Shown piece after piece: positions 1-8,188 of a DNA stretch of 16,992 nucleotides. Location: assembly GCA_900088475.1 (NCBI GenBank), contig FLMG01000291.1, positions 38,003-54,994 on the forward strand, in the 5' to 3' direction. The notes below the pieces were generated by a model that did no database searches, was not told the DNA's origin, and worked only from the letters and a program-made list of their open reading frames with translations. This DNA is from Hyphochytrium catenoides (Eukaryota > Sar > Hyphochytriomycetes > Hyphochytriales > Hyphochytriaceae). The position numbers and the translations under genes were made by a program. Every line of letters starts with the position of its first letter. Position 1 is the stretch's first letter.

Positions 1-1554
1 CTGGAACACTATCGGCAATCATTGGAGAGCTCTGTCCCTGAGCTGTTTGAGCTAGCGGCGTCTTCCGGGAACCTCGGCCTCGTTACCTGGTTAGAAGCAG
101 AGTATTTCCACTTCAGGCCTAACGTGCAGACCGTAGTGACTGCAGTCAGAAGTGGTGATGTGAACGTCGTCCGTTGGCTCTGTCAGCGCGCTGAGTCTTT
201 CTCCAGTGAGGAAGTACTACGGCTCATCTATCAGGCGATTGCATCGGATGGACTCAAGGCTTTGAAGTGGCTGGATGAGCGATATAGGCCTTACCCTCAC
301 GGTGACGTGCAGGCGCCTTTACTGACGGCAATTAGAAATGGTGTCTCCGTGGACACCCTGAGGTGGGTCAGTGAGCGCTACGGCCCGCGGGAGCTATTCA
401 AGGATGAGGATGAAGAAGAAGACTTCATGGTAGCGCTTGAATGTGTAGCCGGCGGCGCTAGCTTTCACGTCCTCTCTTGGCTCATTGAGCATGGTCGATA
501 CGGTCGTCTTGTGCGCAAGAAGCTGTATGCCATTGTAGAGCTGGGGCTCTCGGTAGGGGAGCCACAGATCGTAGATTGGGCAAGGGAAGCAGCAGGTATA
601 TGCTTTCACCGGATGGATCTTGATATCCACGAATGTACGCTGGCGTTCCTCTCACAGGATCCAAATCCTACTAATCCGCTCCCGTACTTGCAGTGGTACC
701 ACGAGAGATACCCTCAGCGTGCGCGGGAGTGGGCCACCAATGAGTTGATCTCTTCTGGACTAGAAGACGACAATGTAGAACTCCTTGAGTGGCTGTATAG
801 TCTCCAGGTAATGACAGACGAGGAGTTCTTCTCTAACTTCAGGCCTAGGGAACTATTGCACACCCTCTCATCACCATCGCCAACGGGACCAATGGTGCTG
901 CGCTGGCTGCATCGGGTCCGCCCACAGCTCTTTCAAGGCATTAGACCTTCCAAAGAGGACGTCACTGGCGCTGCTAGCCAGCTTGATAATCAAGAGCTGC
1001 TGCAGTGCATGGAGGATATATGGGGAGCAGATGTGATGTCTTTGATTGACATTAGAAAGGCACTGCCATTAGCTGTTAGGCAAGGGTCCTTGCGACCTGT
1101 TCGCTATCTACAGCAGCTTATGGACAGCGGACGGATTCCGGCTCCATCATCTCCGACTATTGCTGCTGCTCCCGCTGGGAGCAACGTTGCCGGTGCCGAA
1201 GATGCTGGTCATATAGTAGAATCCAGTCAACAAGAAGAAGGAGCGGATGATGCCTGGAAGAAAGAGGCCGTCATCAAAGCCACACAATGTCCAGGCATGC
1301 CAGCATTACATTTTTTATGGGAAAGCGGCTACGACATCACTTGCGCAAGCAAAAGAGCTATTTTGCAGGCGATTGAATCCGGCTGCCTAGACACTCCGGC
1401 CTTCCTTCTGTCCAAGTCGGCCGCTGTGACAACTGTGGAGATGCTCAACACGGCAAAGCGGAAGAAGCGTTGGGAGGCACTTTATTGGCTGGCCAAAACG
1501 GCGTCTCCGGCGGTCTATCAAGGCTGGCTCTCTTCAATTTCTGGTGAGACCTAG
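1..1554 (+). CDS. WL-type ankyrin-like repeat protein, 5' partial
   Basis: The frame is open from base 1 to a TAG at 1552-1554, giving 517 codons. There is no credible start: codon 22-24 is TTG and the first in-frame ATG comes only near base 427, inside the repeats, so the true start lies left of the window. The protein is built of roughly 33-45-residue units, each ending in a short helix of pattern hydrophobic-x-W-[LV] followed by a polar or basic stretch: VTWLEAEY, VRWLCQRAE, LKWLDERY, LRWVSERYG, LSWLIEHG, LQWYHERYP, LEWLYSLQ, LRWLHRVRP, LYWLAKTA. About a dozen units are recognisable, some degenerate. An acidic run (DEDEEED) sits near 403-423 and an Ala/Ser/Pro/Glu-rich linker interrupts the repeats near 1135-1260. 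No signal peptide, membrane segment or catalytic motif is seen. This variant resembles the divergent ankyrin repeats abundant in oomycetes, amoebae and giant viruses. Such solenoids usually bind proteins, but the partner is unknown. The frame has no stop over 1.55 kb, so the gene is probably intact here. Confidence 0.82.
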   Translation: MEHYRQSLESSVPELFELAASSGNLGLVTWLEAEYFHFRPNVQTVVTAVRSGDVNVVRWLCQRAESFSSEEVLRLIYQAIASDGLKALKWLDERYRPYPHGDVQAPLLTAIRNGVSVDTLRWVSERYGPRELFKDEDEEEDFMVALECVAGGASFHVLSWLIEHGRYGRLVRKKLYAIVELGLSVGEPQIVDWAREAAGICFHRMDLDIHECTLAFLSQDPNPTNPLPYLQWYHERYPQRAREWATNELISSGLEDDNVELLEWLYSLQVMTDEEFFSNFRPRELLHTLSSPSPTGPMVLRWLHRVRPQLFQGIRPSKEDVTGAASQLDNQELLQCMEDIWGADVMSLIDIRKALPLAVRQGSLRPVRYLQQLMDSGRIPAPSSPTIAAAPAGSNVAGAEDAGHIVESSQQEEGADDAWKKEAVIKATQCPGMPALHFLWESGYDITCASKRAILQAIESGCLDTPAFLLSKSAAVTTVEMLNTAKRKKRWEALYWLAKTASPAVYQGWLSSISGET

Positions 1555-2141
1555 GGAATACGAGTACGTGGTGCTGGAAGATGGGCCCTCCTCCAGCAGT
1601 TGGGCAGATAGCATCTACTCAAGACGGTCATCCTCTTCGAAAGAACTGTTGGGCAACAATGGACTATTGATCAACCCCAATGAAGGAGCAGCTCGTCGTG
1701 GAAGGGGCAATGAGAAGATTACGTGAAAGGTAAAGTCTTCTCTCCATCAAGAAGGTCGGCAGGCACAAATTACTAAGGACAGAGGTTCTCAGAGACGGTT
1801 TCCCATGTGGAAGGACGAAGGCAGGTAGAGCGTGCTCCCTTCTCAAACGTCGGACGTATATACTTCGATGTTGAGCCTACTACTGTGGGTCAGGCGCTGA
1901 TGGTTGGTGGCTAGGGCAACAAAGAAGAGCGGATGAGCTGGTGGCGCATACTACGAGCCCGTACTGTCTCTGACTGTGGGAGGAGCAGTTGAAGGCATCA
2001 CGAATGACCCAGGTCCTACTAGCTCCTCAAAAACCATTTCCTGGAGGCCTGGTGGTGGTATTAGCCTTCTTTTGTTCGAGTAATGTTGCTACCGAGCGCG
2101 GAGGGCCGTAGCGTTAAAGACAGCAGAGTTTTAGGGCCGGG

Positions 2142-2182
2142 GGAGCTAGCGCGATCTGAGCAGGAGGAGCTAGCGCCATCTG
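2142..2182. repeat. 17-bp short direct repeat, two copies
   Basis: GGAGCTAGCGCGATCTG at 2142-2158 is repeated at 2166-2182 with a single G/C change, a 24-bp period. No other copy was seen and no function is evident. It could be a slippage duplication. Confidence 0.6.
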
Positions 2183-3095
2183 TATCTCTCTTTTTCCCCT
2201 TCTCCTCCTTCCAAGATTGAGGTGACAGCCGGTTGATGAGTGAGGAAGGACCACCTCCTATTCTGCCTATGTACATTCTGTCTATGTGTTAGGAATTATG
2301 TTAAACCTGCTACTCGTGCTTTCTTATGCCGCCTACAGGAGGAGGCTGCCTTATTATGGTTGGCTCGTCTCCTTTCTCAAATCTTCTTCATCAGGTCAAT
2401 CAGCCATCTTCCACTATCATGGAGAGGGGCCAGGCGGTCTCCTATCATCTATCTCCACTCCATAGCATTGACAAATAATCGATGCTGACAAACATGCTGC
2501 AGCTGACCGATCACTAGGAATGAGAGCCGTCAACTTCACTTGTTTCAGGCAGTTCCGTATCGCCCATTCCTTGAGATTAGAGGGCGCACAGAGTGTCACA
2601 AGAAGAACCGCTTCTTCCGAGCGTAGCTTCTTATTACATAGCAAGAAGGGTCAAGAGGGATATGAGTCAGAGGAGAAGCCCTTACTAAGAACAATAGTTC
2701 TATCAAGGAAGACACCTCATCAAGAAGAAGAGAAGCTCTTAGAGAACAATCCGCGTTTGTAGGCGCCATTTATATAAATGTATCCTTGGCTCACTTCATC
2801 TCATGACAGCTTAGGCCCTGCCTTTGCTTGGTCCTACTACTACCAGGCCCGGGAGAACCTTAGAAATGGACAAAGGATGAAGCAAAGAAGGAGGAGGAAA
2901 AGAGAACGACGCTAAAAGGAGACGGTTTGCCGGGCAGGACGACGCGTCGGCGTGACACGATCTCTCCCACAGACACGATGGTAGCGATGATGTCTCCTTC
3001 TTCTCCCGCATCCATGTTACCATCGGCATCTGGTCCTGCTCGGGCGCTGACGCCCAGAAGCGTTTTGCGTAGAAGGGTAACACTACGGCTTATAA

Positions 3096-3114
3096 CTTCA
3101 TTTTATAAATGAAG
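3096..3114. repeat. 8-bp perfect hairpin around a TATAAA-like core
   Basis: CTTCATTT (3096-3103) and AAATGAAG (3107-3114) are perfect reverse complements around a 3-base loop. The centre reads TTTTATAAAT, so it could be a TATA-type element. No gene I can support begins in the following few hundred bases. Confidence 0.45.
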
Positions 3115-4425
3115 GCAACATCAGGGAAACCACCTCGGCATCGATGAAGAAGATGTTGGACAGACGGATCTTGCACGATCTCTGTAACAACGCTCCTGAT
3201 GGCGTAGTGCCTCCTGCAGTGTCCTCTTGACTTCAAGAGCTGGGTGGAGACCAACCAGACAATAGCGGGCTCTCATTCTCGCTGTTGCAGCTTCTGTTCC
3301 TTGCCCTATGCTACTGGTCGATTAGGTTCAACAAGGAGATTGTCATAAGATGTTTGGCAATATTACGGTTCAGAACAAACAAGTCCAACATGCTGCGATC
3401 CTGTTCTGCCTTGCTTAGAAGTTTATACATCATCACTCTCCACCTAGGAGGAGGTATGTTCCTGTCGATGTGTCACACAAATGGTGCATATGTGCAATCT
3501 CCCTGCTCCGGACATCCGTCCACTGGCTCTGTCTTGTCAGCAGGCACCTTACTGCCCTGGCCTATTGCAAGGGCCTTTTGCGCCATTCACCACCTCAGCG
3601 TCGTATCGTCGTTGGTGTCATAATCGTTCTCCTACCCTCAACTCCTCGCCTTTTCCGTTCTCCTCCTCTTCAATCAGTTCCCAGCAATGGCAGCAGTTTG
3701 GGCAACTTCGGCATTTCAAGGACACACAGGGGAGAAGATTCTTCAACTAAATGGCTCATGGTTATAGCTTTAGCCTGGCAACAAAGAGGAGTGCTTCTAG
3801 AAGCTGTCCTTCTTCATAGATATCTCATATACACTGTCACCAACGACCATGTGGCGGATATTGCTGGATATCCTCCCATCGTCGCAACTCCGCCCCCCTT
3901 CATGTTGCTCCCACGCTGCTTGTCATCAGTGCCATTAAGCTGGCTCTCTGTAGCTCGAGCAATAGTAGTGGTGGTTCTGCTTGCAAGAGTATTACTGTTC
4001 CTATCTCTAATAGTAGGATCTCTTTATCACGTTGATCATCTCACCAGCCAGCAGCAGCGTCGACGGCCATCGGTGCCTGACGACGAAGATGATGATGGCA
4101 CCACTTCCACTGATGATGTTTGACAGCCGAGCGAACAAGAGCTGCACTACAGAAGAAAGATCATGTAACGACCATGGAGGAGGGTGAAAGGGGACTATGG
4201 AGGGCACAGGGTGAAGGAGGAGGAGGAGGAAGGAGGAAGGCACCATCAATCAAACGGGAATTTTTTACCCGTTTTATTCGGCCAAAATCACTTTTCCTGC
4301 CCACAGTAAGTCAATGACCGGCTTGGCTTTTTTATTTTATTTATAAATGCAAAGCAAAAAACTAGATAAAAACTCGCCAACTCTTTGATAGAGTTTGTCT
4401 ATGGTTTTTATACTTTTAGCAAATT

Positions 4426-4467
4426 ATATCCATAGTTTTATATAATAGTAATAAGAACTATGGATAT
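4426..4467. repeat. 12-bp perfect inverted repeat in AT-rich island
   Basis: ATATCCATAGTT (4426-4437) pairs perfectly with AACTATGGATAT (4456-4467) across an 18-base AT-only or nearly AT-only loop. It sits at the right side of the AT-rich island and could be the terminal repeat of a small element or a cruciform-forming site. Confidence 0.6.
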
Positions 4468-4495
4468 TATAATGCAAGCCAGAGTAGCGACAGCC

Positions 4496-4510
4496 CAGTG
4501 TTTTACACTG
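4496..4510. repeat. 6-bp hairpin with 3-base loop
   Basis: CAGTGT and ACACTG flank TTT at 4496-4510. It follows the 12-bp inverted repeat by 28 bases and is the second of three stem-loops in a row, which suggests one structured element rather than chance alone. Confidence 0.4.
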
Positions 4511-4563
4511 TCGAGCAGAGCCTAGATATCAAGGCAAGGAGAAAAAGGCAAATCTAAGAAGCT

Positions 4564-4588
4564 GTGGGACGGAGCTCCCTTGTCCCAC
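4564..4588. repeat. 7-bp GC-rich inverted repeat
   Basis: GTGGGAC (4564-4570) pairs with GTCCCAC (4582-4588) over an 11-base loop. It is the last stem-loop before the GA/CT microsatellite zone begins and may mark the right edge of the element described at 4163-4590. Confidence 0.4.
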
Positions 4589-4604
4589 CTTCAAGATCCA
4601 AACA

Positions 4605-4620
4605 AGAGAGAGAGAGAAAG
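4605..4620. repeat. GA microsatellite
   Basis: A (GA)n tract interrupted once by AAAG. It lies on the opposite purine/pyrimidine phase from the CT tract about 110 bp further on. Confidence 0.8.
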
Positions 4621-4710
4621 AGATATACAGAAGAAACGAGACAGAGAAGGTGGTCCTGGGAGGGGTAACGTGTAATGTTCAAACGAGGAAGAGTAGTTTC
4701 CACCACACCA

Positions 4711-4799
4711 AATCTTCCTCTCTCCTCCCTCTCTCTCTCTCTCTCTCTCTGTTGCTCTCTCCTCTCTTCTCATGTTCATGTCTCTTTCTCTCTCTCTCG
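4711..4799. repeat. CT microsatellite cluster
   Basis: A pyrimidine-rich zone whose purest part is an uninterrupted (CT)n run at 4729-4750, with a second shorter run near 4781-4798. Such tracts recur through the window and are the main source of spurious Arg/Glu or Ser/Leu open frames. Confidence 0.85.
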
Positions 4800-5428
4800 C
4801 TTGTTTCGCTCTAAAGGCTCATTCTGTCATCTCTAGGAAGTGCCTTAGCAGTCTATGATTGACCTGGACGCTCTCGTCTCCTGCTGCCGCATCTTCTTCT
4901 GGTGGGACGATGAGGGGATTGACGCTGCTACTTATTGGACATCAACGTAAGGCCCACAGAAGAAGGGAGGAGGGACAGCTTCACCACATCATCGCCCATG
5001 GGAATGTGGGTCAGAACCTATACAGGAGAGTAGAAGAGGTACAAGAGCAGTGACAAGAAGGAAAAAGAGACTGATATCTTTTAGCAAAGACAGCCAACGG
5101 CACAAGAAGAAGACAGGGCACCACCACGGCAGACAACCAAGCGTCAACTATCGAGTGGCCTAGGGTGGACAGCACAGCAAGAGGTGGTGAGAGCATCATC
5201 AGCGACGCAGAGTGAGAAGATTGACTCTTGGACCTTGCACAACGAAGATGTGAAGACCGCCAGCTGGCGGTGGAGAGATCTAGCGTATCTTATGGCGGTG
5301 CAGCCCTCCATGGCAAGGGACGAGTGCGCTGGCCCTAAGATTCGGACGGTCGGCCTTGATTCTGTTTTTCTTATTCTTGCCCATGCTGGAATATTCAAAG
5401 AGGATAGAGTGATGGACGCCCCTGCTCT

Positions 5429-5518
5429 CGTTCTCTCTCTCTCTCTTTCTCGCTCTCTGCTGTCTCTTTCTCTCTCTCTCTCTCTTGCTCTGTGGCTCCT
5501 TCTCTCCTCTCTTCCCCC
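5429..5518. repeat. Imperfect CT microsatellite
   Basis: About 60 bp of (CT)n with scattered interruptions, then another 30 bp of pyrimidine-rich sequence. It produces the Arg-Glu-Arg-Glu run in the minus-strand frame and a Ser-Leu run on the plus strand. Confidence 0.85.
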
Positions 5519-6436
5519 ATCGCCATTGACTTGGACAACTGGAGCGCCATGATGAGAAGGAAGATTGGTATTTTCAGGTCTTTCCTGACAGATTTTTTCC
5601 ACCTGATACGGAGCTCGCTGCACTGGCATCAAAACCGTTGATTCTAATTCAGAACCCTCTCTTTCTGCTCTCACCTTGTCCTTCTCTCCGTTTGGCTCGC
5701 CCGCCATCATTACGGGTGGGAATCAGTTAGGACCTCATCTTATTCTGAAGCTTTGTCAATGGCTTCAAAGCCTTTGAGGCGACCCATGGCACAGCGCTCG
5801 TCGGAGTTTTATCCTTTGTGGCCTACCAGCCACATTTCGTCCCATCATCACGTTATGAGAGCGTCACCCCAAGGCAACAAGAGAAAGAGATCAATAGATG
5901 ATGATAGAGAGCCTGCCCAAAGGGAAGAGGAACAAGATCTGGCACATATATATGTATTGAAGTGCAGAGAGGTTAAACAGGGTAACCGAACAGCAAGAGA
6001 TGATGAGAGTTTGTGTCTCCTACAATGGACAAATAAACCAGCAGCAGCATGAAGCCACAAGCAATCCAGAAGCCGCAAGGTGAATAAGGCAGGCAGATGA
6101 AGAAGGAGAGAGAGGGAAAGAGTGCACGAAGAGAGAAAGAAGATGGTGCGAAAACAGAGGAGGGTAGCTTCTGTCCTTTGGCCATTGAAGGCTCCAAATA
6201 TTAGAAAAGTAGTGACAGACCACTGACAAGTGACTTCAACAACAAAGACGATGAGGGCAGAACCTCCGAAAGATCGCGCCGGCCATCTCCTGTCATGTCG
6301 AATCCCCTAGGTGAGGAGTTAGGAAGAAGGGATAGGGAAGAGATAAGACGGGGGGAGAAAGAGAGATAGAGAAGAGCTGGAAGGAGCAAGATTTGAGAAG
6401 GCAGAGTAGTTGACAGCCTCTTCCTTGTTTTGAGAT

Positions 6437-6464
6437 GGACGGCGCTTCTTGGACGGCACTTCTT
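6437..6464. repeat. 14-bp tandem duplication upstream of copy 1
   Basis: GGACGGCGCTTCTT at 6437-6450 is followed directly by GGACGGCACTTCTT at 6451-6464. The pair ends 141 bp before the start codon of the first DUF4360-like gene, in the expected promoter or 5' leader. It could be a duplicated factor site or simple slippage. Confidence 0.6.
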
Positions 6465-6605
6465 GCTCGCTCGTTGTCCTTTCCCTCCGACTTTCACAAA
6501 GCAACTTTCCCAGTGCCAATCACTTCAGCCTAAGAACCACAAGAAGATCAGGTCCTCGTCCGCCCTTCTTTCAGAACCTCTCTTCCCCACACCTTCAACA
6601 TCAAC

Positions 6606-7226
6606 ATGAAGCTCTCTATCGCTGGACTTGCTGCCGCTCTCTTCGCCGTTGCTGGCGCTGCCGATGTCGCCTCCCCACCTCAGGACAAGATCACCGTGGA
6701 CCTGGTGACCGTGAACGGCTCTGGATGCCCTCCTGGCTCTACAGCTGTCGCTGTAGCTCCTGACAACACGGCCTTCACCGTCACGTACAGCTCCTACATG
6801 GCTTCTGCAGGCTATGGCACTCAGCCCACTGACTCCAGAAAGAACTGCCAGCTGGCAGTCCAGGTGCATGTTCCTCAGGGCTTCACCTACGCCGTTGCTA
6901 AGGCTGACTACAGAGGTTTTGCTAACCTTGCTGACGGCGCCAGCGGTTCTCAGCGCGCTTCTTACTACTTCCAGGGCATGTCTGAGACCACCCGCACCAC
7001 CCATCTCTTCAACGGCCCTATGGAAGACAACTGGCAGGTGACCGACGTAGCCGATGTGGCTGCTATCGTCTACCATCCTTGCGGCGCTAAGAGAAACCTT
7101 AACATCAACACTGAGGTTCGGGTGAACAAGGGCACCTCTAACGCTCAGTCCACCAGCTTCATCAACATGGACTCCACTGATGCCTCCATCAGCACTGTCT
7201 ACCACTTCCACTGGAAGCGCTGTTAA
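6606..7226 (+). CDS. DUF4360-like secreted cysteine protein, copy 1
   Basis: An intronless frame of 206 codons from ATG (context CATCAACATG, A at -3) to TAA. Residues 1-18 form a classical signal peptide (MKLSIAGLAAALFAVAGA), so the product should enter the secretory pathway; there is no further membrane segment or GPI signal. Four cysteines at 41, 81, 159 and 206 could make two disulfides. Diagnostic parts are NGSGCPPGS, the VTYSSY strand, RKNCQL, DYRGFA, YYFQG, GPMEDNWQV, PCG, NINTE and the C-terminal HWKRC. This order (Cys-Pro-x-Gly-Ser near the N-terminus, Asn-Cys in the middle, aromatic-Trp-x-x-Cys at the end) matches my memory of PF14273 (DUF4360), a family of small secreted fungal and bacterial proteins of unknown function. 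Length is typical. It differs from the other two copies at about a third of positions and has a 2-residue insertion before the third cysteine. Its flanks do not align with theirs, so it is an older paralogue. Confidence 0.88.
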   Translation: MKLSIAGLAAALFAVAGAADVASPPQDKITVDLVTVNGSGCPPGSTAVAVAPDNTAFTVTYSSYMASAGYGTQPTDSRKNCQLAVQVHVPQGFTYAVAKADYRGFANLADGASGSQRASYYFQGMSETTRTTHLFNGPMEDNWQVTDVADVAAIVYHPCGAKRNLNINTEVRVNKGTSNAQSTSFINMDSTDASISTVYHFHWKRC

Positions 7227-7988
7227 GCTCATCGTCGCTCTCACAATGCAGGCTGTCCCTTACTCAGGCACTCGGTCTTTCTCCAAAGAGTGATATCGTC
7301 CAACGAAACGTAGGAGAGGGTCTGATGGCTTACTAGCGATGGTTCATATGAGACAGTAGAGAGAGAGCGCGATAGCCAGAGAGTAAATACCTTTTTCAAA
7401 TTGATTATAATGAGAATCTTTGTGTCCGCTTTTCTACCTTGACGCCTTGCTTGCTTGGACGATTACCGCCACATTGCGTCAGACGTAAGCTGAAGGAAGC
7501 ACCGACTCGTTGATCTTCTTTCGTTCATCACATGTTCCTCCCTCACAAGTTCGTCCTCATCAACACCTAATAAGAAACCTCTTTCGCATCTACAAAGAGC
7601 TATTGTTACAATGAGTGATGGCCTCAGGAAGGTAGGGCGGTACGACGTTTTAAGGGAAGAGTATCTGTTCAGCGAGATACAGGAGAAGCTGTTTGACCTC
7701 CTCCGATTCCCACATCCATCGATCACAGGTGACAGACCACCATCACATGTGACAAAGCGACAACATGGACGGCAGAAAAAGCAATCAACCAGTCAGTGGT
7801 AGATGCAAGAGTTGGACGGGTACTTTGATTTGGAAGCAAGAGGATCATACCACCAGCAGGATGTACAGCTCTTCTGAGATAGGTGTGCCACCGGCGCCAT
7901 CTGCCCTTTATATGTTCACAGGAGTATATGATGGATCTGGGGACGACCTTCTAAATGGACCAATCCGCCTTCGTCACCGTTGCAAAGT

Positions 7989-8115
7989 AGCTCTCGAGGA
8001 AAGGAGAAGGAGATCCCTACCTACCATCTCTCTCTCCCAGTACCGCTTGGACCATCAGAAGACTATCACAGCTGGGAACTAGCTCTCGAGGACAGAGAAG
8101 GAGATCCCTACTACC
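7989..8115. repeat. About 35-bp direct repeat, two copies 92 bp apart
   Basis: AGCTCTCGAGGAAAGGAGAAGGAGATCCCTAC-type sequence at 7989-8020 recurs at 8081-8112 with two or three differences (GGACAGAGAAGG in the second copy), and both continue into CTACC-like bases. The 92-bp period suggests a tandem duplication of a 92-bp unit whose middle has diverged. Confidence 0.6.
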
Positions 8116-8166
8116 TATCAGTGGCAATGCATCTCTGCATGAGACCAAAGGCCCCACTATAATGAT

Positions 8167-8188
8167 GGGTTCCTGTTGGTCGGAACCC
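8167..8188. repeat. 7-bp hairpin
   Basis: GGGTTCC (8167-8173) and GGAACCC (8182-8188) pair perfectly across 8 bases. No run of T follows and no transcript is evident, so I do not call it a terminator. Confidence 0.4.

Larger units (their letters stand above)
1555..4162. other. Gene-poor spacer after the ankyrin-like gene
   Basis: I see no gene I can support in these 2.6 kb. Every frame is broken within about 100 codons, except a frame of about 217 codons at 3470-4123 that begins on GTG, has no recognisable domain and ends in an acidic tail. I treat that one as chance. The base composition is mixed, with GA-rich stretches around 2630-2740 and 2875-2925. Possible 3' processing signals of the ankyrin-like gene are not obvious: no AATAAA follows the stop closely. 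Two small repeats inside the spacer are listed separately. Confidence 0.6.
4163..4590. mobile_element. Possible LTR or MITE remnant with AT-rich core
   Basis: A sharply AT-rich block (about 4320-4480) interrupts GC-balanced DNA. Just to its left, 4163 begins TGTAACGACC, preceded by a purine stretch (AGAAGAAAGA). This resembles a polypurine tract followed by the start of a Ty3/gypsy LTR. A TATA-like run (ATTTTATTTATAAATG) lies near 4336-4350, where a U3 promoter would be expected. Three inverted repeats follow. I found no second copy, no target-site duplication and no primer-binding site, so a solitary, decayed LTR or a miniature transposon are both possible. The right boundary is a guess. Confidence 0.3.
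4591..6436. other. Gene-poor spacer with microsatellites, upstream of copy 1
   Basis: No supportable gene. The longest frame is on the minus strand at 5144-5710 (188 codons, ATG start). It is dominated by Arg-Glu repeats that are simply the reading of a CT microsatellite and it has no domain, so I do not call it. The stretch from 6080 to 6420 is strongly purine-rich on the plus strand. The promoter of copy 1 probably lies in its right-hand end. Confidence 0.55.

Noticed and set aside
3470-4123. 217-codon plus-strand frame
   Set aside because: Starts on GTG, no domain, patchy hydrophobic stretches from CT- and TCC-rich DNA, and overlapping frames are equally open.
5144-5710. 188-codon minus-strand frame with ATG
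   Set aside because: Its most striking feature, an Arg-Glu repeat, is the translation of a CT microsatellite. No homology is recognisable.
6525-7244. 239-codon open frame antisense to copy 1
   Set aside because: It is the mirror of the codon-biased copy 1 gene. The plus frame has a signal peptide and family motifs; the antisense frame has neither.
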